Below, in pieces: positions 9,802 to 18,451 of a DNA stretch of 19,933 nucleotides. This stretch comes from Physocladia obscura (Eukaryota; Chytridiomycota; Chytridiomycetes; Chytridiales; Chytriomycetaceae), in NCBI GenBank assembly GCA_027596945.1, contig JADGJH010000377.1, positions 1-19,933 of the forward strand. Reading direction: 5' to 3'. Position numbers and translations under genes: made by a program. Numbering within the stretch: the stretch's first letter is position 1; each line of letters opens with the position of its first letter. The notes beneath the pieces were generated by a model. The model searched no databases. It saw only the letters and a program-made list of their open reading frames with translations, and was not told where the DNA came from.

Positions 9802-10028
9802 TTAGTCCATAAAAAAGGAGCCTGTTTTGGCTACTATATGGTGGACAGACCTTTTGTTTTCGTTTTTTCTGATAAAATTTTTTTCGACAAATAAACAGTT
9901 GTCTTTCAATATTAAACTCAGCTTCACTGAACTTTGATATTTCCTCAGTTGGTTGAAATAAAAATAAACGCACAAAAGACAAGGCACAACAATAGCTACA
10001 CTCAGCACACAGATTTTGTTTGTAAGAA
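9802..10028 (-). CDS. Candidate 3' exon with one membrane segment, unknown
   Basis: After a good 3' splice site on the minus strand (GTCTTCTTGCAG), a phase-1 exon would encode LTNKICVLSVAIVVPCLLCV, a plausible transmembrane segment, then a basic tail with QLRKYQ and RKNENKRSV, ending at TAA 9802-9804. It contains CpGs, unlike the LINE beside it. The upstream exon is not settled; the stretch at 10367-10507 on the same strand is a candidate. No family recognised. Confidence 0.3.
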
Positions 10029-10110
10029 CTGCAAGAAGACATCAACTTTTTCGCTAAATTATTTCGTTATAATTAACACTGTTATTTTTTGATTTGTCAA
10101 TTTTTTTTTT

Positions 10111-10320
10111 CCGGCCCCACAAGATACAACGCAAAGCAATGTGATTTTTTTGCCATTATTACGACGTTGCGATAATATTGATTCTGCTGATAATTGTCAC
10201 CATAGTTACAATCCGCCAAAAATTGTTTTTTCCTTCAAGAAGCGAAAGCGAAAACGGACTGCTGTAGAAATTAGGCTAGATTATGATATTTCGCTGCTGA
10301 TAGACATCCAGAGTATTTAA
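10111..10320 (+). CDS. Candidate terminal exon, basic protein fragment, unknown
   Basis: A plus-strand frame is open from 10093 to TAA 10318-10320 but has no ATG. It reads like coding sequence: QSNVIFLPLLRRCDN, then NPPKIVFSFKKRKRKRT (NLS-like basic run) and VEIRLDYDISLLIDI. The poly-T then CACAAG at 10101-10123 could be an acceptor. A possible first exon begins at ATG 9732 (MSEKDFGLFDWVKE, donor GTCAAA) and would join in phase 1, but the intron would be about 350 bp, far longer than others here. The minus strand is also open in places, so the strand is uncertain. Confidence 0.25.
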   Translation, partial: PAPQDTTQSNVIFLPLLRRCDNIDSADNCHHSYNPPKIVFSFKKRKRKRTAVEIRLDYDISLLIDIQSI

Positions 10321-10366
10321 CCCATTGGTTCGCAATCAAAAAATGTTGCCATGTTTTGTTTTTTTA

Positions 10367-10507
10367 TTATTTTACTATTTTTTGTAAAAACAAAAAACTA
10401 TTATTTTTGTATAAATCCATGATGTGGCGAAACATTAGTAAAACACGTCTGGCAATGTCAAACGCATATTTTCTTCCATCAATCATAAACATGTCATCTT
10501 CAACATC
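10367..10507 (-). CDS. Candidate exon, unknown
   Basis: A minus-strand frame opens after a possible acceptor (AGTTTTAG) and encodes DVEDDMFMIDGRKYAFDIAR followed by RVLLMFRHIMDLYKNN, ending at TAA 10367-10369. A GTAAAA donor lies just before that stop, so it may continue by splicing toward 9802-10028. Internal ATGs would allow a 41-codon stand-alone ORF. It follows the 3' end of the membrane protein gene on the same strand. Confidence 0.25.
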   Translation of the reverse strand, partial: DVEDDMFMIDGRKYAFDIARRVLLMFRHIMDLYKNNSFLFLQKIVK

Positions 10508-10641
10508 TAAAACTATTTGCCATTATTAAATACAGTAATAAGCAAAGTTAACAGAAAATATTGCGTGAATTATTAACAAAAAAAAATGTAATTAGTTGTC
10601 AACTCATCAATCAAAAAATTTCCCATCAGTAGAAATCGCAT

Positions 10642-11847
10642 TTATTTACGAGCAATTGTGCCAATTTTGAATGCGTACTTTCTTCTAGTTCTACATTTAA
10701 GCACCGAGAATCTGCCGGTGCTGCTTTTATTTTCCGATTTTTGATAAGGACAACAAAGTAACATACAAATATAGCATTGCACAGCATAAGCTACTGGAAG
10801 TAAATTCATGACCCAGAAGACTGCAGATAACTGACAATTATTGATAATTGTTATCACAATGGAACGGATTACTGAAACGATATGTGAGTTAAGAAAAGAA
10901 GAAAAAAAGTGAAAAAAAAAAAAGACACCATTATCTTGAAGTATAACAAGTCCAATGGCTCTTACACTTAACTTTTCAGTGATTAGGCTCCAGTTTTGTG
11001 AAACAGACACAAATGTACAAAAAACGTCACAAAAATATCGCCTGTGTTGTAACCAATTGCTGCAAATTGTCAAATGGAGGTTTAGATAGGCATGTGCAAA
11101 AATAAATACCAGTTACAGGGTACTTAGAATATTCACAAAATTGAGCTTCGAAATCCCACAATATATTAGATACGTAGCAATCAATTACACCCCATACCAA
11201 ATGAAATAAAAAACAAATGAGAGAAAATTATTTCTATTTACGATGAAATTACGAAATCTTACTCTTCTACGACAAAAGTCCAAATTATTGTACAGTTTAA
11301 AAAAATTGCAATTATGTTAAAAGCAATCATGATGACGGCAATTTTCCAAAAGTTGTATTTCGGGTGAAGAAACGGCGATAACGTAAAGCGATGGAAACTA
11401 ATCCTGAAAAATACACTTCTAGGCTGAGACCCATCACAACGAACACCACAGTAATCTGGAAACCGTAAAATGTCTCCATTGTTTGATACAAAATTTTCTG
11501 AATTCAAAGGTTTTCTGCCCATGAGCAATTCAGCGAAATCAACACAGTAAATACTGAATGCGTTGACATCTAAGATTGTACGCTTTTTTAATGGGTAAAC
11601 GCGATCCGTAGCTTTTCGTGGATGGTGGACAACATCAAGCCTTTCAATCCCACCTTTGCTCTGTATCCAATGTCAAAAAAAATAACTGAAACTTGCTATA
11701 CTGACCGTTGATTATGCGTTGGCACCAAAAAACGCGCGGTAATTTCAACTAAACACTACAGTCGTAACTTTCAAGTATCTTAATAAAGTTTACTCTACTT
11801 TCAACATTAAATCCTTGTTTGTTGGTGGCAGGTTGACAGATAAGCAT
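10642..11847 (-). CDS. Putative membrane protein, five-exon model, family unknown
   Basis: I do not recognise the family. Exons (5' to 3'): 11847-11794, 11748-11706, 11653-11263, 11059-10929, 10871-10642. They total 849 nt and 282 aa, and close in frame with introns of 45, 52, 203 and 57 bp. Donors are GTAAAC, GTCAGT, GTAAGA and GTGTCT; acceptors are TTTAG, CAAAG, TTTGCAG and GTTTCAG. Residues 1-130 are polar, with a Cys-containing stretch (FPDYCGVRCDGSQPR). A strong transmembrane segment spans about 135-161 (WKIAVIMIAFNIIAIFL). A second hydrophobic region spans about 205-247 (two possible helices, ending CYICMLLCC). The tail is basic, with KCRTRRK. There is no obvious signal peptide. The first two small exons are the least certain; exons 3-5 are better supported. 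The stop codon overlaps an AATAAA signal (10640-10645 region, minus strand). Confidence 0.55.
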
Positions 11848-11991
11848 AAAGAAATTTATCTGTTGAATTCTATTGCATCAACCCCATTGCTTGCCACACT
11901 TTAGTATAACTGAAAGCACAAAGTGTCCAATATGTTGTTCTTTTTTTATATATTTTTTTGTAACCTTTATTATAAAAAAAAAAGCGAAATT

Positions 11992-12102
11992 ATGGGTTGC
12001 ACATTTTGTGGCTGGGACATCGGCTCTGCTTCATACCCGTTTTACAGCAGCATGAAAGCGAGCAAGACTCAAAGTCTCGGTCTTATCACAGAATATCTGT
12101 AA
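11992..12102 (+). CDS. Small ORF or exon, unknown
   Basis: ATG 11992 opens 36 codons beginning MGCTFCGWDIGSASYPFYSS and ending at TAA. A GTAACA donor overlaps the stop, so it could be a first exon rather than a complete gene. It faces the 12108-12344 minus-strand ORF tail to tail. It has no motif beyond a Cys pair. Confidence 0.2.
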   Translation: MGCTFCGWDIGSASYPFYSSMKASKTQSLGLITEYL

Positions 12103-12107
12103 CAATT

Positions 12108-12344
12108 TTAGTGATCAATTACTTTATGCTGCTTTTTGTGCTGTTTTTGTTTTTTTGCTGTCGTACTGGCCAGATTTTGGTCCTGGTTACAGTGTGCCAG
12201 GTTTGCTTGTTGTATTAGCTGGACGTCCACGGCGAGATTTTGGGAATTTAAATTAGGAGGCGCGCCCGGCAGCAGCTGATTTTTTTTCAATGTTTGATGC
12301 CAAAAACCTGATTCACCAAATAAATTCATTTCATTCCGGTTCAT
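12108..12344 (-). CDS. Small Gln/Asn/Lys-rich protein, unknown
   Basis: From ATG 12344 the minus strand encodes 78 aa: an N-terminal MNRNEMNLFGESGFW, a middle LLPGAPPNLNSQNLAVDVQL, and a Gln/Lys/His-rich basic C-terminus (KKQKQHKKQHK) ending VIDH. The sequence contains CpGs and is not repeat-like. The frame stays open upstream of the ATG to about 12389, so an upstream exon is possible. No family recognised; a chance ORF is possible. Confidence 0.3.
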   Translation of the reverse strand: MNRNEMNLFGESGFWHQTLKKNQLLPGAPPNLNSQNLAVDVQLIQQANLAHCNQDQNLASTTAKKQKQHKKQHKVIDH

Positions 12345-12426
12345 TCCAGTTTTTTTTTCAGAAATCAACCAAAGCACGAATACGATCAAGTTTCAACAAC
12401 CTCACCACAAGTGTTGCCAAAAACTC

Positions 12427-12624
12427 ATGTCTTCACAAATATATAACGTATCGATCCCAAAAGAAATTGGAGATCAACAAATTTATTCAAAAATAGTATG
12501 GAAACAAGAAAAAATTTTGTGCAAATTTGTATGTAAGTTTCAAAAACAAAAGGTTTTGAAAACATTTGAACTATATGAATTCTCTGATTGGTGCTATAAA
12601 GTCTGCTCAAAGTTGAATAACTGA
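12427..12624 (+). CDS. Small ORF with faint PX-domain-like N-terminus
   Basis: ATG 12427 opens 65 codons: MSSQIYNVSIPKEIGDQQIY, then a Lys-rich segment with KILCKFVCKFQKQKV and ELYEFSDWCYKVCSKL. The start is reminiscent of a PX domain (x-V-x-I-P...Y-x-I), but the diagnostic RRYSDF block is not clear, so this is only a resemblance. A perfect GTAAGT donor lies inside it at 12532-12537, so it may be a first exon whose partner I could not place. Confidence 0.3.
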   Translation: MSSQIYNVSIPKEIGDQQIYSKIVWKQEKILCKFVCKFQKQKVLKTFELYEFSDWCYKVCSKLNN

Positions 12625-13034
12625 AACCTGAACAATCGTCGATAAAATGAATGAAAAGCTACTAATTTGATTTCAAAATATGACAATCTGAAACAAAGAA
12701 AAACCAAAAAAAAAAATAATGTCTTTCCAAGCATGCTTTGCGATTTTCGCGTAATCTCAAAAATGTAACTTTGTCTTGAATCAGCTCTTATTATATCATT
12801 CATCAACCCGTCACAACAGTAGTGATATTGAAAATTCATCAGTATATTAAAAAAAGAAAACTAACACTCAAAAAGAAGGAAAACGAAGCAAGTGAAAAAA
12901 CCAAACATCCTATGCACTCAATAAAACCTCAACTGGCATGGTCTTGACACAGTCAGGCCAGCTCCGATAACAAACCCCCTGACAGTTGCGATCGGTCGAT
13001 TTGCTTAGTTCGTTTCAATAAACTTTTTTGTAAT

Positions 13035-13040
13035 GCCAGG
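13035..13040 (+). promoter_or_regulatory. GCCAGG, match to PacC consensus GCCARG
   Basis: One exact match lies 190 bp before the permease ATG and about 25 bp upstream of the TATA-like box. A six-base motif with one ambiguous base is frequent by chance, so this is a candidate only. Confidence 0.2.
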
Positions 13041-13065
13041 TTGACAATAAAAGTTCGCGCAGGAA

Positions 13066-13073
13066 TATAAATA
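13066..13073 (+). promoter_or_regulatory. TATA-like box of the sugar permease
   Basis: TATAAATA lies about 150 bp upstream of ATG 13225, in the only extended promoter-like interval before the gene. A CCCCT (stress-element-like) sequence also occurs near 12976-12980. No transcription start is known. Confidence 0.35.
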
Positions 13074-13224
13074 AACCAGTTAGTGCCTTCGTCGATTAAA
13101 AACGTAAGGATTGACTGAAAAATTGTGGAAACTCAAAATTTTTTGGACGAAAATCTCAAGCCCGTAACAAAAAACAATTTTATTTTCTGTAAATGAGGGA
13201 GAAAAAGAAGACACTAACAACAAG

Positions 13225-14796
13225 ATGGTCGAAGTGATCGATTGGCGGTCCAACACAAACTTCTACACCAGAGGGATGTGGCACGTGTATTTTGCCTGCT
13301 TCATTGCCTTCTTCAACTCAGCCATCAACGGATACGATTTGTCCGTCTTTAATAACTTGGCAACATTCAAGTCGTTCGGCGTCTCGTTCACCGGAAACGA
13401 CGACTTCAAGGACAATTCCAGCAAATACGCGTTGACTAGTGCCATTCTACAGATCGGATCGATTATTGGCTGCTTCTTTGTGGGGCTAGTTGCCGACAAT
13501 CTTGGCCGACGAGGGGGGATGCTGGTTGGATCCGTGATTATTGTCATTGGCGTTATTCTCGAGCTCGTTACCAATAATCTTAATATATTTATTCTTGGTC
13601 GTTTTCTGATTGGGTTTGGCGTTGTTCAGGTCACCACCGCCGCCCCAACATACACGGTCGAGGTGGCCCACCCGCAATTCCGAGCACGTGCTGGCGCTAT
13701 TTATAACACGGGCTGGAATGTTGGATCCATTCCGGCCTCGATTATTCTTCTTGGTTTGTCTCTGAATTGTGTTTGATCAAAAAAGAAATGAATTTTTTTG
13801 TTCACAGCCGTCAGTTACAACGACTCAGACGATAACGCAGTGACTTGGCAAATTCCCGTGGGGATCCAGGCGGCGTTTTCAGCAATTGTTCTGATTGGCT
13901 GCTTCTTTATTCCCGAGTCGCCGCGTTGGCTGATGAGCAAAGGCCGCGAAGAAGAAGCACGCAAGTTCCTGGTCCACTACCACGGCAACGACGACGAAAA
14001 CCACCCGATTGTCGAATTCACGTTGAAAGAAATGCGCGATGCACTCTCTGGCGAAGAGCGCCAGAACCAGGCCTCTTACGCAGCGCTCTTTACCGGCCGC
14101 GCCATGCTGTACCGAACCAATCTTATTCTGGCAATCGCCTTCTTCTCACAGTACGCTGGTTCATGGCTCGCCTCTGGTTTCACTGTCATTGTCAACGACC
14201 AGTTTGGTTTCAACACTCCCCAACAACAGCTTGGGCTCTCCATCGGCACAAACATCTTTGCGTTCATTTTCTCACAATTCGGAGCTGCTTACGTCGACCG
14301 ACTTGGACGTCGCACCATGCTTCTGTATGGAACTATCGCCTACGTTGTCTGCTGGTTTATTATCATCATCTGCCTGAACTCCTTCAATGAAGACGAGTCT
14401 CAAAGTGCCCTTGGAATATTTGGTTGGATCATGATCCAAATTTTTTCCATGATCTACTCCTTCACATGGACTCCATTAAATGCGTTATATCCGGTCGAAA
14501 TTCTTCCATATTCGGCTCGTGCCAAGGGAATGGCTCTCTGTCAGCTGTTCATCAACGCTGCAGGGGTTATTCAATCTTGGGTGCTCATTTATGGTGTCAA
14601 CGCGTGGGGATGGAAATTCGACGCATTTTATTTGGTATTCAATGCATTCGCGGCTGTTGTCATCTACTTTACCTTTGTTGAAACCAAGGGATATACTCTT
14701 GAGAAAATTGATGAGATCTTTGAAGATCCAAACCCAGTCAAGAAGTCTTTGTCTGAAATCCGTACATATGTTTCCGCCTCTGAAAAGAAGTCCTGA
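13225..14796 (+). CDS. MFS sugar transporter, lactose-permease (Lac12)-like
   Basis: Twelve-helix plasma membrane sugar porter, probably a proton symporter. Exons 13225-13753 and 13808-14796 flank a 54-bp intron (GTTTGT...TTCACAG, phase 1); total 1518 nt, 505 aa, normal for the family. Sugar-porter signatures appear in order: NGYDLSVFNNL in helix 1, GLVADNLGRRGG in loop 2-3, GRFLIGFGVV in helix 4, IPESPRWLMSKGREEEA after helix 6, YVDRLGRRTM in loop 8-9, YPVEILPYSARAKGMA near helix 10, and FVETKGYTLEKIDEIFE after helix 12. The N-terminus is short and the C-terminal tail Lys/Ser-rich. NGYD at helix 1 and the general motif spacing resemble fungal Lac12-type permeases, but substrate cannot be assigned from sequence alone. 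The gene is far richer in CpG than the repeats on either side. Confidence 0.93.
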
Positions 14797-14891
14797 TTTT
14801 ATTCTTTTTTAATCATTATTTTCTCCCTATTTTGTCATGATATTATGTTACTTACTATGATAGTCATTTTACGTTTTGTGTTGTATTGAAG

Positions 14892-14897
14892 AATAAA
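14892..14897 (+). terminator. AATAAA polyadenylation signal of the permease
   Basis: Exact AATAAA 96 bp after the permease stop, within an AT-rich 3' stretch. It is the first exact match downstream of the gene. Confidence 0.5.
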
Positions 14898-15375
14898 AAG
14901 AATTGTGGATTAGATTTCAAACATTTAAATATTATTGTGTGTGATTCTTCTAGATTTCTTTATTTGAACCCGGGAATTTTGTGAGAGAAATGGTTCTGAC
15001 CTATTCTGATTTGACAACAACTCCTATTCTGGCTGTTACTTACCTTACTATACATTTTGGCACTGCTCATTGAAGGCACATGTATTTAGTAGAATGCCAC
15101 ACAATTTTATGTTTTGATTAACGATCAAATTATTCAAATGAACACAAAAAATACAAAGATCGCCAAATAATTCAGGATTACTTTGGAGATTATATGCTTA
15201 GATACAGAGATGAGGATGTAATAATTTTATGAGAGAAGTGCCTCTGAGTTTATACTTTGTATAGACATAAAAGCCTCCAGTCTCGTTACCTTCAAATTCT
15301 GGAGGTCTTTGGCCAGCTGATCTCAATTTATGATTTCTAGGATAGCAGACAGCTACATTTTGTGTTAAGAATAAC

Positions 15376-15850
15376 ATGTCCCTTCACAGTTTTTACAGGA
15401 TTTCAAGTTGGCACATCATTAAAAATAAGAACATAAAATATTTTGCCCTTAGTGAAAACCCATATTATGCATTCTTCAGTGGACACAGCTTGAGAAATGG
15501 AATTGTTAGCAATAGAAACTCTGGGGAAGTTGAAGAATTTATTGCTAAAACAAGGCATGCTGTGGGAAGATATTAGTGTTGCAATTGTCCACTACAGGAT
15601 TGGCATTGGAAAGAGCAATTGTTCAACCTATATTTGTAAGAATCATAAATATAATCTAGAAAAAGGTGAAATATCTTTCATGAAGTTTGGCAACTTTGTT
15701 GAACTGATAAAAAGGACCATCCATTATTCTTTTGGAGACTGTAAGTGCATCTCTCCTTTATTATGAGCAGTTTTGGTGATTTACAGATTTGGTGAGTACT
15801 TGGGTATTCAAATTTTTCCTGTCTTTCAAACTAAGTAAAGATGCCAAGCA
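15376..15850 (+). mobile_element. Tyrosine-recombinase-like remnant
   Basis: One plus-strand frame contains YYAFFSGHSLRNG, matching the HxxR box of tyrosine recombinases (GHSLR; His codon 15484-15486, Arg codon 15493-15495). The next frame continues with NLLLKQGMLWEDISVAIVHY, resembling the IK..GRW.S....Y segment that follows in such enzymes, with the GRW Arg replaced. A GTAAGT donor and TTTACAG acceptor near 15740-15785 could extend the frame to about 15880. Frames change between blocks and CpGs are almost absent, so this is probably a dead element of DIRS or Crypton type. The family call rests on two short motifs. Confidence 0.4.
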
Positions 15851-16620
15851 CACAATGTTAAAGCACAAAAAAATTTAAGCTGTGGTGAAAGATGAATTCA
15901 CTCTCTTTATTCAAAGAAATTGCTCAATTCACTTGAAAACTAAAAAACAAAATGGTGGACTTGCTGTTTCTGTCGTTAAGTGAAACCTTTGTATTAATAT
16001 AATAAAAGGTTTACATGGGAAGGAAAATAGCAGGATTTATTTTTATTTGGAATATTGCAATGGAGGATTTTTTGAACAATGGACATCTAGAATAAAGAAA
16101 AAAAAGAGAATTCTGCTAAAATCCTTACCATAAACATTCATAAACAGAGATTGCAACACACAAAGACTGTGTATTGAAGAAGCAGCTTATCAGATTGTGT
16201 AAAGCCATGAAAGATCCTTTCAGTTAATGTTGTGGCATTAGGTTTTATTGCTGTTTGAATAATATTTAAAATGTTTGGAGAAGTAAACTTGATTAATAAA
16301 ATTTGGTCAGTGATAAATTCTTACAGGAAACTGAATTTTTTCCTGTATATTTCTGCATTTTCTAGTGTTTTTTGGCCAGTTGGAGATATTTTATAGTGAA
16401 TATTGTCTTGTTGGGGGTGTTATCTTAACTTTCACAACATTTTTTGGTTATCAAAAGATACTTTGTCCAAGAATAAAATGTTGTACAAAGCCCAATCAAT
16501 TGAATTCAGTTAAAGTGCTTGTCAAAATCACACTGAGTGGCACAAGAAAAAAAATCAGGTGGAATTGGCTTTTACAATCAAAGCAGGTGACCCTTTTAAT
16601 TAATCAATAGTTTAAAACTT
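15851..16620. other. CpG-poor AT-rich intergenic sequence, no gene recognised
   Basis: Only short unremarkable frames occur here, the longest at 16365-16610 on the plus strand with no motif. It probably continues the repeat material to its left and ends at the 3' side of the DM9 gene. Confidence 0.4.
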
Positions 16621-16623
16621 CAC

Positions 16624-16629
16624 TTTATT
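16624..16629 (-). terminator. AATAAA overlapping the DM9 stop codon
   Basis: The minus strand reads CAA TAA A at the end of the coding region, so the stop codon lies inside an exact AATAAA. If used, it would give a 3' UTR of only a few tens of bases. Confidence 0.45.
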
Positions 16630-18293
16630 GCCGATAAACAACCATTCGATACTTCAATCCAACTTGCTCTTTCCCAGCATGCGGAAAATGACAGCCGGGC
16701 AGACTGGGAGAGCATTTTCCAACATGCACAGCCCCAAACGCTTCATGGACTGCAACATACAGCGGCATTCCATTCTCCTCGTGTCCGGCTGCCACAGGCT
16801 TCAAAGCCGCCAACTTCATCAAACTGACAGCGCCTTCAATTTCGACAAAATCAATCGCAAGAGAATCACCGCAAAGGATTTCGAAATTTCGCTGAAAGTT
16901 TAACTCGCGACCACCCTTCAAAAAAAAAAAAAAAAAGTGTGAATCAAATCATCTTTTTGCAGGAAGTTTCACTCACAAATCCAATAGCGCACCCAGTAAC
17001 AGCAGTGACCTTTCCAACTTGCACACCACCGTTCGATACTTTCACACGCCCAGCATAGAATGGCAACCCATCAGCGTCTCGACCAATTCGAATCGCGTCA
17101 TCAGGAATCTGTCGTACAGCCGACACGCGCCAATAAGCTGAAGAACCCGCCGCGGTACTAACGCTAGTTGACAACAGCGAGGAAGGTGTTTTCGTTTCGG
17201 TATTTGAAGAGTTTAGCGAGCTCATTTCAGTATCAATGCCGTTTGATTCGAATGAGTCAATTAGAGGAGCATACGCGGCGACGCGATAGTTTGCGGCGAC
17301 TATTTCTTTGCCGCCGTATGGATAATGGAGCCCAGAAAGTGCAGGACCGCATTTTCCAATCTAAATATGCCTGGTGTTAATCTCACGGTGAAAAAAAAAA
17401 AGTATAAAAATTTTATTCACCGGTGACCCATTAAAATATGTATCGCAGGTTCCAATAAACTGCGGCCCGCTTTTCTCAAACCCGGCCGCGATAAGACGCC
17501 TCGATGACACAAGCGAACGTGACAGCTTGTTTGCTGCAGGTATCCATTCAACAGCGCCAGGATTCCCGCACAAAATTTCGTATTCAACGTCATCTGGGAG
17601 AAGCAATTCTTTACCGCCAAAGGATATGTAGCATCCCGCATTGTTGTGAGCCTTTCCCACGTGGATTCCGTCTTTGTAAGAAGCGCGCGTTGCGAATAGA
17701 GGTGCGCCATCTGTGTCGCGACCGAGAGGAATCTATACAGAATGTTTAACGCAGGCTTCACATGTTTGAACTGAATCATTATTTCTAAATACCGCGTCAG
17801 GAGGAACGAATTTTCCTGCAAAGAGTTTCCAGTAAACGTCCGAACGTGGCATGGGAGGAAATGGCATTTGTCCAACAGATGCGGAAGGATTTTGTGATAA
17901 AGTCGAGTAGGATCGTAGTGGTTCAGAACGCGAGCCTGGCGCGCGGAGGCTATTGTCGTTGCTGTCGTCATCATCACTCTCATTGCCCCACGCATCGGCA
18001 AACTCGAGTGGCGGCGGCGGCGGAGATGCCAACTCCCAGTTTGAATCCACGGCGGAGTTGAAGTTTACGTTCGCCAAGTTAGGAGGATTATTCAAATTGT
18101 TCGAGTTCAAGTTTTCCGCCGAATCATCAGAAACCGCGGAATTCCCGTCTTTTGCCCAGGGATCAAGCACCAACTCGTTCGTAGTAACAACAGCAGAGGC
18201 TCCAGATTCATTCTCTTGCGTCTCGCCAGCGATTATTTGGGAGTTTGTTTGTGCATCGTTCCACACTTCATCATTCGCTTGTTCTCCATTCAT
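16625..18293 (-). CDS. Protein with four DM9 (DUF3421) repeats
   Basis: Exons 18293-17793, 17732-17421, 17360-16977 and 16915-16625 encode 495 aa. All three introns are 60-61 bp and phase 0. Residues 1-150 are disordered, acidic and Asn/Ser-rich, with PPPPP and ESDDDDSND. Four DM9 repeats follow as two tandem pairs: about 154-224 (YWKLFAGKFVPPDA, GRDTDGAPLF, HVGKAH, YISFGGKE, YEIL); 229-301 (IAAGFEKSGPQF, IGKCGP, HYPYGGKE); 347-415 (YWRVSAVRQIPDDA, GRDADGLPFYAGR, VQVGKV, IGFGGRE); and 420-495 (AAGHEENGMPLYVA, VHVGKC, CHFPHAGKE, YRMVVY). A Ser/Thr-rich linker (about 305-346) joins the pairs. DM9 proteins are known from insects, flatworms and bivalves, where some bind mannose; the fungal role is unknown. 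No signal peptide is seen, so it is probably cytosolic. I chose ATG 18293 because the in-frame codon upstream is TTG. The stop overlaps AATAAA. Confidence 0.88.
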
Positions 18294-18451
18294 TTTTGGG
18301 TTCAAAACTTTTTTAGGTTTCTCTCATACCAACCAACCTGCTGGGAAAATGTTTCATGCAACAAACTAAAAGAGAAAGAATAAAATGAAAGTCTGTTTTG
18401 TGCAAAACGCGGGCAGATCGGGGGCTGCCGAAACACCCCTCACTGCCGATT
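18294..18451 (-). promoter_or_regulatory. Upstream region of the DM9 gene
   Basis: This is the likely 5' UTR and promoter of the minus-strand DM9 gene. No clear TATA box was found. Beyond it, 18460-18600 is strikingly purine-rich on the plus strand (pyrimidine-rich in the DM9 sense), with runs of GAAA. The gene's transcription start cannot be placed. Confidence 0.3.

Noticed and set aside
13845..14390. Long plus-strand ORF of 181 codons in a second frame, plus others at 14039-14377, 14424-14681 and 14480-14812
   Set aside because: They are shadows of the permease exon 2, which carries all family motifs in its own frame; these frames are Arg/Ser/Cys-rich with no motif.
17417..18001. Minus-strand ORF of 194 codons inside the DM9 gene
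   Set aside because: It overlaps the DM9 exons in a different frame and reads across an intron; the DM9 frame has the conserved motifs.
17953..18369. Plus-strand ORF of 138 codons antisense to DM9 exon 1
   Set aside because: Antisense shadow of a Ser/Asn/Asp-rich coding exon, which naturally gives an open complementary frame.
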